The notes: generated by a model not told the origin, from the sequence alone. DNA of 64,000 nucleotides from Zhuqueibacter pondensis (GCA_034505955.1 JAPDQK010000029.1:1-64000); one strand, 5' to 3'. Positions 17,553 to 26,702 are shown, counted from the first letter of the stretch. Numbers and translations are program-made.

Positions 17553-18740
17553 CTACAAATGAACGCTCATGGGGGCAGCCTGAGGCTTCGAAGCTGCAGT
17601 TCCCAATCGGGTCAATTTCTCTTTGAACTCCTCCTCCGGCATCCGGCAGGGCAACCCCCCTTCTTGCAAGACACATCGATCCCATAATGGACACAGGGTG
17701 CAGCAGATGCGGCCTTCTCCATTCGCGCCGCTCAATTTTTTGATGATCGGCAGGATCACACGTGTACCGGGACTGTGATAGCGGATTTTTTCGCCGAGCA
17801 AGTATTTGCGCACGATCATCAAAAAACGCTGGCGATTTGCGGATTCGGGCGCCAGAAGATCCTGCGGACGCATGTCGCGGATGGCTTGCGGAATGGCGGG
17901 GTCATAACTCATGTAGCCCCAATACTCGAGCCGCACTTGCAAGAGATCCTGCGCCGCAATTTGCAAAGCGAGACCGTCGCGAGTTTCCTGATAATCAAAA
18001 ATGCGGTTGAGAATCAACTTGGGCGTAAATTCATTGACGGTTTTAAAGAAGCGGACACCCTCCCGGCGATCCCGCCGTAACACCTCATCACCGATTTCAG
18101 CCAACAGCCGGCGATCATTGGCATGGCTTGGATCCTTGCAATGGTCAAGCAGTTCCTGCACCAAATACGAATTTGCAAACTCACGGCGCAAGCGTCGAAA
18201 GATGGCTACTTTGAGAAAGTTGTAGCACTCCTGTATCGAAGTCGGCTCGGGATTGGCCACAACAATGGGAATGTCACCGGCATTGAAAAGATCGATCTCA
18301 TTCAGCGACATGCCAGCACCGATGTCCACCACCACAAAATCTGCGTCCAGTTTGCGCAAGTGGCGGATCATCTTCAGCTTTTCCCAGTATTCGATGTTTG
18401 CCAGGCCCACAATTCCGGCTGCGCCGCTGATCAAGCTCAATCCTTCAATCGTTGTCTCCAGCGCCAGCTCGCCGAGCGTTTTGGCCTTTCTGGTGAGGAA
18501 ATCGTAAATCGTTTTCCCGGGCATGTACATGCCGACAACGGTGTGGAGATTGGCGCCGCCAAGATCGGCATCCACCAGTGTTACGCGCGATCCTGACTCG
18601 GCCAGGGCAATCCCCAAACTGGCACAAATCATGGTTTTGCCGATCCCGCCTTTGCCGCCGGCGACGGTGATGACTCGCACGCGGTCACGATTGGTCTTGT
18701 TTTCCTCCATCGCCAGATCGGAATTATCTGGTTCCGACAT
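17553..18740 (-). CDS. MinD/ParA-family P-loop ATPase with C-terminal cysteine cluster
   Basis: About 395 aa from the ATG at 18740 (an ATG at 18710 is also possible; the frame stays open to 18842 through repeat-like sequence). The deviant Walker A VAGGKGGIGKT, switch I VDADLGGANLHTVVG and Walker B DFVVVDIGAGMS place it in the MinD/FleN/ParA family, which dimerises with ATP on membranes or DNA to position complexes. The C-terminal third is distinctive: CCTLCPLWDRC and a further Cys nearby (LPCRMPEEE) could bind zinc or an Fe-S cluster. It lacks a clear amphipathic MinD membrane helix and has no minC or minE neighbour. A polarity or positioning role is inferred. Confidence 0.75.
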   Translation of the reverse strand: MSEPDNSDLAMEENKTNRDRVRVITVAGGKGGIGKTMICASLGIALAESGSRVTLVDADLGGANLHTVVGMYMPGKTIYDFLTRKAKTLGELALETTIEGLSLISGAAGIVGLANIEYWEKLKMIRHLRKLDADFVVVDIGAGMSLNEIDLFNAGDIPIVVANPEPTSIQECYNFLKVAIFRRLRREFANSYLVQELLDHCKDPSHANDRRLLAEIGDEVLRRDRREGVRFFKTVNEFTPKLILNRIFDYQETRDGLALQIAAQDLLQVRLEYWGYMSYDPAIPQAIRDMRPQDLLAPESANRQRFLMIVRKYLLGEKIRYHSPGTRVILPIIKKLSGANGEGRICCTLCPLWDRCVLQEGGLPCRMPEEEFKEKLTRLGTAASKPQAAPMSVHL

Positions 18741-19001
18741 TGGGTGCTGGATGTTGCTTGTGTGTTGGATCATAGAAAACACTTGAATCTGTGGATGCCG
18801 CTCGTCGCTTTTTGCTCGAGGGTCCTGGACAACTCGGGCCATTGTCTGTCATCTCGGGGCGGATGTAGCGGCCTGATCGCGCTGCCTTATCCTTTTCGTA
18901 TCATCATAATTTACCCGCACATCATTTCTTTTGCGCAGCAGAATTTCAGTTTTCGCCGAGGCATGTTGGAAAAGGGTGTTATTTTTGAGTTAAACTCCTG
19001 T

Positions 19002-19029
19002 TTGTTTTTTCCAGCGTTTTCGTTATATT
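19002..19029 (+). promoter_or_regulatory. Possible promoter for the PurD-like gene
   Basis: TTGTTT (19002-19007), a 16-bp spacer and TATATT (19024-19029). Transcription would start near 19036, right at the first ATG. Either that message is leaderless or translation begins at the internal ATG at 19090. Confidence 0.3.
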
Positions 19030-19035
19030 TTTTTA

Positions 19036-20349
19036 ATGAAACAAATTGTGGATTTTCGCAGCAGTACAAAACTCAGGGCCGATTCAGATATGCCGAATCA
19101 AATTCATGCCATGCTTCTCGGTGTCGGCGCGTTTGCGCATTCGGTGATGCACATTCTCAAAGAGAACGGTGCCAAAGTCAGTTGCTACTTGACGCGCGGC
19201 TATGGCCACTATGGTCCGTCGCTCGAAGGCGAAGTCTATCCTGCCTCGTACTTCCCCAGTCCGGTGCGCTTCGTGCGCGACAAGCAGGTGGATTTGCTCA
19301 TTCCCATGTCCATCGATTGGACTTTGCAGCCGTGGACTGAAGAACTGCTTTCCCTGAAGGTCCCGATTTTTTCGCCAGTTGCTGAAGCGATGAAACTTGA
19401 ACGCGAGCGCGATTACGCGCGGCTATTATGCGAGCGGTTCGGCATTCCATTCCCGCGCGCGCATGTGGCGCGCAACCGTCTTGAAGCGGAAACGATTTTG
19501 CGAAGTGACCCAAGACCGTATGTGATCAAAAATCCACTGTGCTCACCGACCAGTCCGATTCACACGATCGTTTGCGAAAGCGCCGAGGATACATTGCATT
19601 GGCTGGAGCGACTGGATTATGCCGAGGGGGTGTTTTTGCAGGAATACATGGGCCGCGCCGAAGCCGGACACATCGCCGTGGTGAGCAATGGCGAGATTTA
19701 TTCGCTTGTCACGAATCAGGAATATAAGCGTGCCTTCAATGGCAATATGGGTATTGTTGCCGGTGCGCCGCTTGGCGGCCTGGTGGAAAAAGATCCGGAA
19801 GACAAATACGGCCTGGCACGTGCGCTGCTTCATCCGCTGCTGCCGTGGTTCCGCGAGACTAATTTCCATGGACCGGTGCAAGTAACAGCGGCCAAACGCG
19901 AAGGGCGCTGGCACGTGCTCGAATACAACGTGCGCATGGGTGTAACTTCAACGCAAATGATTTTACGCCTGCTCAAGAATCCGCTCGAAGTGATTTATAA
20001 CACTGCGAACAATCAGAAAGTCATGCTCCAATTTCGTGAGGAGGTGCAATTCGGGTGTTCTTTAACGCTGGCGGGATATGGCTATCCCTACGTCACCATT
20101 CAAGGCCCGCGATTGCCGGTGAAGTTGATCGATTCGCCCACTTGCGATATTTGGTGGAACGAGGTCGCTGAAGATGCGCACGGCGGATTGGTGATGACCG
20201 GGCACCGCATTGCTGATGTTGTTGCACTGGCAGATTCGCTGGAACGCGCGATTGCATTGGCGTATGAAAACATCCGCAAGATAAAATGCCTGAGCAGCTA
20301 TTATCGAACAGATGTCGGGATGAGCTTGTGGCCGCCGGGGAAAGAGTAG
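19036..20349 (+). CDS. PurD-like ATP-grasp protein (phosphoribosylamine-glycine ligase homologue)
   Basis: 437 aa from the first ATG, or 419 from the ATG at 19090, which begins nearer the conserved Rossmann strand (HAMLLGVGAFAHSVMHIL). ATP-grasp features follow: KLERERDYARLLCERFGIPFP, PYVIKNP, GVFLQEYMGRAEAGHIAVV (cf. PurD LEGxE) and NGNMGIVAGAPLG in place of NTGGMG. VLEYNVRMGVTSTQ stands where PurD has the metal-binding E-x-N-x-R. The C-terminus (GHRIADVVALADSLERAIALAYENIRKI) matches PurD. PurD makes GAR in purine synthesis. The altered substrate-side motifs suggest either a divergent PurD or an amine-carboxylate ligase with another substrate. No pur gene is adjacent; purL is 24 kb away. Confidence 0.65.
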   Translation: MKQIVDFRSSTKLRADSDMPNQIHAMLLGVGAFAHSVMHILKENGAKVSCYLTRGYGHYGPSLEGEVYPASYFPSPVRFVRDKQVDLLIPMSIDWTLQPWTEELLSLKVPIFSPVAEAMKLERERDYARLLCERFGIPFPRAHVARNRLEAETILRSDPRPYVIKNPLCSPTSPIHTIVCESAEDTLHWLERLDYAEGVFLQEYMGRAEAGHIAVVSNGEIYSLVTNQEYKRAFNGNMGIVAGAPLGGLVEKDPEDKYGLARALLHPLLPWFRETNFHGPVQVTAAKREGRWHVLEYNVRMGVTSTQMILRLLKNPLEVIYNTANNQKVMLQFREEVQFGCSLTLAGYGYPYVTIQGPRLPVKLIDSPTCDIWWNEVAEDAHGGLVMTGHRIADVVALADSLERAIALAYENIRKIKCLSSYYRTDVGMSLWPPGKE

Positions 20350-20373
20350 TTGGTGAGATGAAATAAATTTGAG

Positions 20374-20445
20374 TTGCAAATTAGTCAGAAAATTTTATAT
20401 TATAGTTGCAAAATTTCTACACTATTTGTAAAAATATTTACAAAT
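20374..20445 (+). promoter_or_regulatory. Promoter and palindrome upstream of the DUF4143 ATPase
   Basis: TTGCAA (20374-20379), an 18-bp spacer and TATTAT (20398-20403). Downstream lies a perfect inverted repeat ATTTGTAAA (20424-20432) and TTTACAAAT (20437-20445) around AATA. It is a candidate operator or hairpin 20 bases before the start codon. Confidence 0.4.
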
Positions 20446-20464
20446 ACTCCATCTCATAGAGTAA

Positions 20465-21814
20465 ATGAATGAAATTTTTGAACTTCAGAACCCATGGCGG
20501 AAACCAACCTATGTTTTTCCAGTAGAAAAAGCGATTCCGCGTACTCTGCTAGTCGATCTGAAGCAATCTCTGGCAAGCCCTGAGATTTCGGTAGTTATTG
20601 GTGCCCGCCAGGTGGGCAAGACTTTTCTTTTACGACAACTTATTCGTTCTCTGACGGAAAGTGAGGGTTGTGACCGACGACAGATTTTTTATTTTGATCT
20701 CGACAGCTTTCCGCTCATTTCTTTTGTACAAAACCTGCCGGAGTTCATTCGGTTCATTGAAGCGTTGGGAGTGCCGGAGAAAACCAGTTACATTTTTTTC
20801 GATGAAGCGCAGCGCCTGCCCAACTGCGGATTAACGCTTAAGCAATATTATGACCTTGCCCGACCCATCAAGTTCATCGTTTCGGGGTCGTCAACGTTGG
20901 AGATAAAAAGTCAAGTGCGCGAGACTTTGGTTGGGCGTAAGCGTGTGTTTCACCTTCGACCCGTGAGTTTTATGGAAGCCGCTGCCTTCTGGGGATTCGA
21001 GTTCGCCTCGGCGTCGTTGAGGCAACTTTATTTTGAAAACGAAAAGGCACTCCATTACCTGCAACGCTATCTCAAATATGGTGGCTATCCGGCTGTTGTC
21101 TGTGCCGAGGATGAAAGTCAACGCATCAGACTCCTGAGTGAAATCTATCAGAGCTACGTGCAGAAAGACATCAGCGATTTTCTCAAGGTGGAAGACGTTG
21201 CAGGCTTCAATCGGTTAGTGGTGCAATTGGCTGCCGGCACGGCGCAGTTGCTCAACATACATGAACTGTCTAAAGTGACCCGGTTGTCGCGGTATTTTGT
21301 CGACAAGTATCTTCAGATGCTGCGGGATACTTATGTCATCGATTTGGTGTTGCCTTATTTCAGCAATATCGGCAAAGCCGTGGTTAAGATGCCAAAGCTT
21401 TTTTTTGCTGATCTCGGATTGCGCAACAGTATTCAATATCAATCACTCCTGCCAGCCACGTTTACAGAAATGGGGCATCTGGCAGAGAATTTTGTCTATT
21501 CAGAACTTGCCAATACTCTCCCCTCCGGCAATCTTTGGTTCTGGCGGACGCCGCAAGGCACTGAAATTGATTTTATCTATCAGGCCGGTGGCGAAATAAC
21601 CCCCATCGAAGTCAAATTCCAGGAAGCCGAAACAGCGGTCATTCCCAAAGCGATACGCTCATTTGCGGAAGCTCACAAAGTATCGCATGCCATCGTGCTA
21701 ACCAAAAAGCTTTGGAGTGAAAAAAAAGATGGGAAGCTCATCGTGCGTTTCATGCCGGTGTGGATGGCAGCAAAAATTCCAGAGATTCTAAAAATGGACA
21801 AATTTGATTTTTGA
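20465..21814 (+). CDS. AAA-type ATPase with DUF4143 C-terminal domain
   Basis: A 449-aa protein of a widespread bacterial family. The N-terminal AAA domain has Walker A VVIGARQVGKTFLLRQLI (near residue 42-58), Walker B SYIFFDEAQRLP (near 115) and sensor VSGSSTLEIKS. The middle carries a winged-helix-like segment (VTRLSRYFVDKYLQMLRDTYVIDLV). The C-terminal DUF4143 region is nuclease-like (AENFVYSEL, GTEIDFIYQ, PIEVKFQE), resembling a PD-(D/E)XK core with E-x-K. Members are often found in genome islands; cellular function is unsettled and an ATP-dependent nuclease or regulatory role is inferred. It has its own promoter-like region and ends 15 bases before alr. Confidence 0.8.
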   Translation: MNEIFELQNPWRKPTYVFPVEKAIPRTLLVDLKQSLASPEISVVIGARQVGKTFLLRQLIRSLTESEGCDRRQIFYFDLDSFPLISFVQNLPEFIRFIEALGVPEKTSYIFFDEAQRLPNCGLTLKQYYDLARPIKFIVSGSSTLEIKSQVRETLVGRKRVFHLRPVSFMEAAAFWGFEFASASLRQLYFENEKALHYLQRYLKYGGYPAVVCAEDESQRIRLLSEIYQSYVQKDISDFLKVEDVAGFNRLVVQLAAGTAQLLNIHELSKVTRLSRYFVDKYLQMLRDTYVIDLVLPYFSNIGKAVVKMPKLFFADLGLRNSIQYQSLLPATFTEMGHLAENFVYSELANTLPSGNLWFWRTPQGTEIDFIYQAGGEITPIEVKFQEAETAVIPKAIRSFAEAHKVSHAIVLTKKLWSEKKDGKLIVRFMPVWMAAKIPEILKMDKFDF

Positions 21815-21829
21815 AAAAACGCGATAACC

Positions 21830-22975
21830 ATGATTTCAATGCGCCAACCCAACCTCCCTCTCCGTCCAACCTGGGTGGAAATCAACCTCACGCAATTACG
21901 CCGTAATCTGGAAATCATTCGTGCCGATATGCCGCCGAATTTGAAATGGTGCTCGGTGGTGAAAGATCAGGCATACGGCCACGGCGCCGTGGCTATTGCC
22001 AAGGAAACGGTACGTGCTGGTGCTTCCTGTCTCGCCGTGGCCAATCTCGATGAAGCGCTCGAGTTGCGCCGTGCACAAATCATCGCACCGATAATAATTT
22101 TTGGCGAGCGCCCGCACGCCGAGCTGGAGTGGTGTATTGAAAATGATTTCACGATCTTTGTCAATGATGCCGTGCAGGCGAAACAAGTCGATGACGGGGC
22201 GCGGGAAAGAGGCAAGTATGCCAGTGTGCATGTCGAAGTTGACACTGGGCTTAATCGCTACGGAGTGCGCTGGACAAAAGTACTGCCGGTGATCGAGTCG
22301 ATTTTGTCACGTGCAAATTTGCGCCTTGCCGGTATCATGACACATTTTGCCATGTCCGATGAACTGGATAAAACATTTGCTTACGAGCAACTGCGGCGTT
22401 TTGAAGAGGTCGTGCAGCAACTCCGTGAACGCAACCTCTTACCTAAGGAAACGCTGCTGCATGCGTGCAATACCGGTGGTTATCTCGATATTCCCAAGGC
22501 GCATTTTGATATGGTTCGCATGGGGATTTTACCTCTTGGAGTTTATCCATCCAAAGTTTGTCGCCGCATTGCCGGTTTGGCGCCGATTATGTCCGTAAAA
22601 ACGCGCGTTGCTGCTATCAAACACATTGAGAGTGGGGATACGGTTGGATACGGCATGCGCTATCGTGCGGAGTCTCCCCGCACGATAGCAGTTTTGCCAA
22701 TCGGTTACGCCGATGGTTTCCCGCGGGTGCGTAATACCGGCTGGGTGCTGGTTCGAGGTCAACGCGCACCAATCATTGGCAGCAACGCAATGGATGCGAC
22801 GATGATTGACATCACCGGCATTCCGGAGACACGGCTGTGGGACGAAGTGGTTGTCATGGGCAAGCAGGGTGACGACGAGATCTCCGTGCACGATCTTGCG
22901 GCGTGGGGTGGTACCGTTTCCTATGACATTATGACCCGCTGGCGCAAGAGAATGCCAAGAGTTTATGTGGAGTAA
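21830..22975 (+). CDS. alr: Alanine racemase
   Basis: A 381-aa PLP enzyme that interconverts L- and D-alanine for peptidoglycan. The PLP lysine lies in CSVVKDQAYGHGAVAIA (near residue 45); most homologues read VVKANAYGHG, so the two residues after Lys are unusual. The N-terminal TIM barrel continues with VEVDTGLNRYGVRW and LAGIMTHFAMSDE. The C-terminal beta domain has GDTVGYGMRYRAESPRTIAVLPIGYADGFPR and the catalytic-Tyr region, then GSNAMDATMIDITG. Length is normal. Independent of, but close behind, the DUF4143 ATPase gene. Confidence 0.93.
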   Translation: MISMRQPNLPLRPTWVEINLTQLRRNLEIIRADMPPNLKWCSVVKDQAYGHGAVAIAKETVRAGASCLAVANLDEALELRRAQIIAPIIIFGERPHAELEWCIENDFTIFVNDAVQAKQVDDGARERGKYASVHVEVDTGLNRYGVRWTKVLPVIESILSRANLRLAGIMTHFAMSDELDKTFAYEQLRRFEEVVQQLRERNLLPKETLLHACNTGGYLDIPKAHFDMVRMGILPLGVYPSKVCRRIAGLAPIMSVKTRVAAIKHIESGDTVGYGMRYRAESPRTIAVLPIGYADGFPRVRNTGWVLVRGQRAPIIGSNAMDATMIDITGIPETRLWDEVVVMGKQGDDEISVHDLAAWGGTVSYDIMTRWRKRMPRVYVE

Positions 22976-23057
22976 TTTTATAGTATCACCCTCGGGCAAC
23001 TGTCATGACAAATGTTCAATGATGTAATTTTCTTATCTTCATCGCAGGACTGCATCT

Positions 23058-24386
23058 ATGCCACGCATTGTAAATTCACAGACGAAAATACCAAAGTGGT
23101 ATATTTATGCGCTTCTCATTATTTGCGCGGGGTGTACAGGTGAAAACGGGCAGCAAACCGAATTTCGATATTTCAAGCTCGGCGGGCTGAACCGGCTTTT
23201 CCAACCTGCAGCTTTTGGCTCGGGAACGGCTTACATCCATCATGCCCTGTCGCAAGACGGTCAACTGGCGCCTGCCGGCGAGTGCGGTATCGGCTCGCTT
23301 GGCGATGCGGCCAAAGCCGTGTTGGTTTATTTGCGTTATGCTGAAATCAGCGGCGAGACCGCAAGTGTGGAGCATGCAAAAGCATTGCTTGCGACCATTA
23401 TGCAATTGCAAAAGCCAGATGGACTGTTCCATGATTGGATCGATGCCCGCGGCCGGCCGACTCGTTGCAATATCAATGATGCCCACAGCTTGAGCTATTC
23501 AGAAGTATGGGCCATGTGGGCGCTGGCTTATGGAACAAAATTTCTTTCCGATCAGGACCGGCCATTTGCCGAAAAATTGCATGAAGCATTCTGGCGCAGT
23601 TTTGCGCATGTGGATTCCTGCTTGAGCCATTACGGAGAATACCGTGAACAAGACGGTTTGCAAATTCCCCAGTGGCTGCCCTATCGCCGCAGCGCTGCAG
23701 CGGCAAGCGAGCTGATTCTTGCTTTCGACGCCATATCGCAGAGTGCGCTCAATGATTCACGACAATCCCAGCGTCTCGAGCGAGCGATGCGTCAGTTTGC
23801 CGAGGGCATTCAACGAATGCAAGCCGGCAGTGCCGATCAGTTTCCTTTCGGCGCTCATCTCGCTCATGGAAGCGATTGGCACGCCTGGGGTAATTGCGCG
23901 ATCCAGGCGGTGGCCATTACCGGTGCCAAATTCAATCAAAAAGATTTAATCGAATCGGCGATGCTGGAAGCCGATCATTTCGTTCCCCATTTACAAAAAA
24001 TTCAATTTGCGCATCACTTCAATTTGCTGGAAGCACGCCAGAACGCCAACCGCATCGATCATTTTCCACAAAGTGCCGGCGACATTCGGCCTCTGGTGAC
24101 CGGCTTGATCGAATTGTCACGCCTTACCGGCAACCGGCGATATGCCCAGCGCGCCGGTGAAATTGCCCTGTGGTTTCGCGGAAAAAATGCCGCCCACGAG
24201 GCGGTTTATTTGACAAAAACAGGACTGGCGAAAGATTACATTTTTGGACGCAATTATGTCATGCCCACGTTAACAGCCGCGGCAACCGTGGAAGCCCTGC
24301 TGGCCATTCTCGAAGTCGAGGCCAATCGTGATAGCCGAAAAGAATTCTATGTCGATGTTAAAAATGTTTTCGAGGGAAAACCGTGA
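23058..24386 (+). CDS. Secreted or membrane-anchored alpha/alpha-barrel protein, possible carbohydrate-active enzyme
   Basis: A 442-aa protein with an N-terminal hydrophobic segment (YIYALLIICAG). The following Cys could be lipidated, although CAGC is a poor lipobox because position -3 is Cys. The body is all-helical with repeated small-residue helices and His/Trp/Asp-rich loops (LQKPDGLFHDWID, NDAHSLSYSEVWAMWALAYGTKF, GAHLAHGSDWHAWGNCAIQAV, LTGLIELSRLTGNRRYAQRA-like segments). This pattern is seen in six-hairpin glycosidases, glucuronyl epimerases and related barrels. It overlaps the following phosphatase gene by four bases (GTGA), so the two are translated together and probably act on the same envelope substrate. 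The catalytic residue is unassigned. Confidence 0.6.
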   Translation: MPRIVNSQTKIPKWYIYALLIICAGCTGENGQQTEFRYFKLGGLNRLFQPAAFGSGTAYIHHALSQDGQLAPAGECGIGSLGDAAKAVLVYLRYAEISGETASVEHAKALLATIMQLQKPDGLFHDWIDARGRPTRCNINDAHSLSYSEVWAMWALAYGTKFLSDQDRPFAEKLHEAFWRSFAHVDSCLSHYGEYREQDGLQIPQWLPYRRSAAAASELILAFDAISQSALNDSRQSQRLERAMRQFAEGIQRMQAGSADQFPFGAHLAHGSDWHAWGNCAIQAVAITGAKFNQKDLIESAMLEADHFVPHLQKIQFAHHFNLLEARQNANRIDHFPQSAGDIRPLVTGLIELSRLTGNRRYAQRAGEIALWFRGKNAAHEAVYLTKTGLAKDYIFGRNYVMPTLTAAATVEALLAILEVEANRDSRKEFYVDVKNVFEGKP

Positions 24387-25345
24387 AAAGAAGACGTTGT
24401 TCAAGAATTTGTCTTTTATTGACGCCGCTGTGTTTTTCCACTTTCGCCAGATTACTCTGGGCGCAAAGCCCGCAAGCGGCGACTGAAAATGTTGTGTTGG
24501 TGATTATTGATGGTGTTCGCTACAGCGAGGGGCTCGGTGATCCGGCGGCACGATACATGTCGAAGTTGCATGCTTTGGCGGCGAAGGGAATCATCATCAC
24601 TGAATTCTACAACGACTTTATTACTGTCACGCGACGGGCGCTCCCGGCCATCTGGTGCGGCAACCGCGTGTCCATCCGTGACACATTTGACGCCTTCAGG
24701 CAAAGCACTCAGTACACCCTGCTGCCAACCGTCTTCGAGTACTTTCGTAAACACCGGCAAGCTCCTCTTCAAGATTGCCAGTACTTGCTGAACGCAGTGC
24801 CGAGTTTATGGCTTCCGAGTTTTCATCGCGAGTACGGGCCGAAGTTTTGGCCGAAATTCACCAGCAAGGGAACAGAGGATTTGGAAGTGTTCAAGAATGC
24901 GCAAAGCATCCTGAAAAAAGATCGGCCGCGGTTGTTGGTTGTCTACTTTCCCGATGTCGACCAGGCCGGCCATTCGGGGATATGGTCGAAATACCTTCGC
25001 AAAATTCAAATCGCCGACAGTTTGACCGCGGAGCTCTGGAAGACCTTGCAAGCTGATTCAAATTACACGGGGCGGACGGCGATGCTGGTCACCAACGATC
25101 ATGGCCGTCACGATGACCAGCATGGCGGTTTTTCCGGACACGGCGATAATTGCCATGGCTGCCAGCACATTATGTTCCTTGCGCTCGGACCGGATTTTAA
25201 GCAGAAGGAACAAAGTGCGTTACGTCGAACGATTATCGACATTGCGCCAACGATTGGGGCGTTGCTCAATTTTCCAACCCCATTTGCCACAGGGAAGGTG
25301 ATGTCCGAATTGTGGCGAACGCCGATAAATGCTGACGCGAAATGA
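24383..25345 (+). CDS. Secreted alkaline-phosphatase-superfamily hydrolase
   Basis: A 320-aa protein, GTG start overlapping the previous stop, with a signal peptide ending LLWAQ (about residue 28). Metal-site motifs of the alkaline phosphatase/sulfatase/phosphodiesterase superfamily: VLVIIDGVRYSEG (first Asp), TVTRRALPAIWCG (Thr/Ser nucleophile region), VVYFPDVDQAGHSG (Asp and His) and VTNDHGRHDDQHGGFSGHGD (Asp-His plus later His). The family hydrolyses phospho- or sulfo-esters with two zinc ions. Coupling to the helical barrel protein suggests joint processing of a phosphorylated or sulfated glycan or lipid. The exact substrate is unknown. Confidence 0.78.
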   Translation: MKRRRCSRICLLLTPLCFSTFARLLWAQSPQAATENVVLVIIDGVRYSEGLGDPAARYMSKLHALAAKGIIITEFYNDFITVTRRALPAIWCGNRVSIRDTFDAFRQSTQYTLLPTVFEYFRKHRQAPLQDCQYLLNAVPSLWLPSFHREYGPKFWPKFTSKGTEDLEVFKNAQSILKKDRPRLLVVYFPDVDQAGHSGIWSKYLRKIQIADSLTAELWKTLQADSNYTGRTAMLVTNDHGRHDDQHGGFSGHGDNCHGCQHIMFLALGPDFKQKEQSALRRTIIDIAPTIGALLNFPTPFATGKVMSELWRTPINADAK

Positions 25346-25478
25346 TGCGCTAGCAGTCGTCTGCTTCAGGACAATGTCTGAGCGTGGTATCTCCGGCCTC
25401 TATTTTCTGTTTGTTGAAAAGACGGTGGAAAGTTGCCATCTCGCGATCTGGTGATGAAATAATTTTTCGAGAGCCGTA

Positions 25479-26384
25479 ATGAGCAAAATCGGATTTGGGA
25501 AAATCAGCCTGATTTTCTTTATTGCAGGTCTTTGGCAGTTGGTCATCGCTGGTGAAAGCGGAGAGTTGTCCGAAAGAAAACTCTTGACCTCGCCTCCTGC
25601 AGCCCTGGTACTGCAAACCAATCATTTGCAGCTCACACCCAAAGGTACTCTGCAGGTACAGACCGCTTTTGAGTTCCGGTCAGATTGGCAGGCGCCGATC
25701 ACGCACGCACGTGGCGATTTGTACCGTCTGGGCGTGATGAGATTTGATTTCGGGCTCGCAGATCATGTTACCCTGCAAATCCGTGGCGCCATCAGGCAGG
25801 AATTACGGTGCGCTAAAAAAACTCTCGCGGATGGCGCTGCAACTGCGCACGATGTCGGTGATTTTAGTGTTGCTACGCTCGCGCGATTACTGCCGGCGGG
25901 GAAATTTCATCCGGCACTCGGATTCCGGATCGAGACGAAATTGCCCAACACGAACCAGGATCGCGGCATTGGCACCAACACCACTGATGTGACGATGTCA
26001 GTATTGGCGACAAAGCAATACGGTTCTGCTTTAGTTTTTACTGATGTGGGAATTGGCATTCTAACGGCGCCGCGCCAAATCAACGATCAAAATGACGTGA
26101 TGGTTTATGGCCTCGGCGTGCTATGGAAAATCAGCAACCAATTTCAAATCGCCGGAGAGATCAACGGCTTCACTTCACCGCGGCAGCAAATTCCGGTTGG
26201 CACAGAAGATCGCAGCGCGGCGCGTCTGGGCGTCAATTGGAGATTGCCAAAATTTTCGCTTGAATTACTTGCTGTAAATGGTTTGACTCGACGGGAAGGC
26301 GGACTGGGCTTTATCGCTGGTTTAAGTTGGCAGGTGAATATGTTTTCCACTGCGGTTATCCAATCCAATCAGCAAAACCGCTGA
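25479..26384 (+). CDS. Outer-membrane beta-barrel protein
   Basis: A 301-aa protein with a signal peptide (hydrophobic about 8-23, ending LVIAG) and alternating amphipathic strands through the rest (LQVQTAFEFRSDW, LYRLGVMRFDFGLADHVTLQIR, GFRIETKLPNTN, LVFTDVGIGILTAP, QFQIAGEINGFTSP). This is like the MetA/phenol-degradation transporter-type barrels. Strands number about 12-14. It lies 134 bases after the phosphatase gene in the same direction and may export or take up the product of the two preceding enzymes; that link is inference. The 134-base gap shows nothing clear. Confidence 0.65.
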   Translation: MSKIGFGKISLIFFIAGLWQLVIAGESGELSERKLLTSPPAALVLQTNHLQLTPKGTLQVQTAFEFRSDWQAPITHARGDLYRLGVMRFDFGLADHVTLQIRGAIRQELRCAKKTLADGAATAHDVGDFSVATLARLLPAGKFHPALGFRIETKLPNTNQDRGIGTNTTDVTMSVLATKQYGSALVFTDVGIGILTAPRQINDQNDVMVYGLGVLWKISNQFQIAGEINGFTSPRQQIPVGTEDRSAARLGVNWRLPKFSLELLAVNGLTRREGGLGFIAGLSWQVNMFSTAVIQSNQQNR

Positions 26385-26446
26385 AGCCGCTGCACCCGCA
26401 GGATCGACAACAATTACTGTTTCTCATTAATAACGTGATTAATCAT

Positions 26447-26702
26447 GGAAGCCCACATCGTAAGACGTGGGAGTGTCAAACCGCGGGCGTCAGCAACAAT
26501 TTGTTATGTACCCACTCCTCGCGGAGTGGGTTTCCTGCCCGTACTCCTTTTCCTTTAGCATGCGTCATCAAGAACCCACAACTAACGTTGTGGGCTTCTG
26601 ATACCAACGATCACCATTACCAACTTATTATTAGCATGCGTCATCAAGAACCCACAACTAACGTTGTGGGCTTCCGATACCAACGATCACCATTACCAAC
26701 TT
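26447..26702. repeat. Cluster of four CCCAC...GTGGG hairpins, two inside a 76-bp direct repeat
   Basis: Hairpins: 26452-26471 (GAAGCCCACATCG then GTGGGAGTGTCAA), 26510-26531 (ACCCACTCC/GGAGTGGGT), 26575-26594 and 26651-26670 (CCCACAAC/GTTGTGGG, loop TAAC). The last two lie in a 76-bp direct repeat, 26555-26630 and 26631-26702. The GAAGCCCAC...GTGGG form resembles ends of IS200/IS605-type elements, but no transposase or TnpB gene is present. The rest of 26385-26941 shows no gene. Confidence 0.65.
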
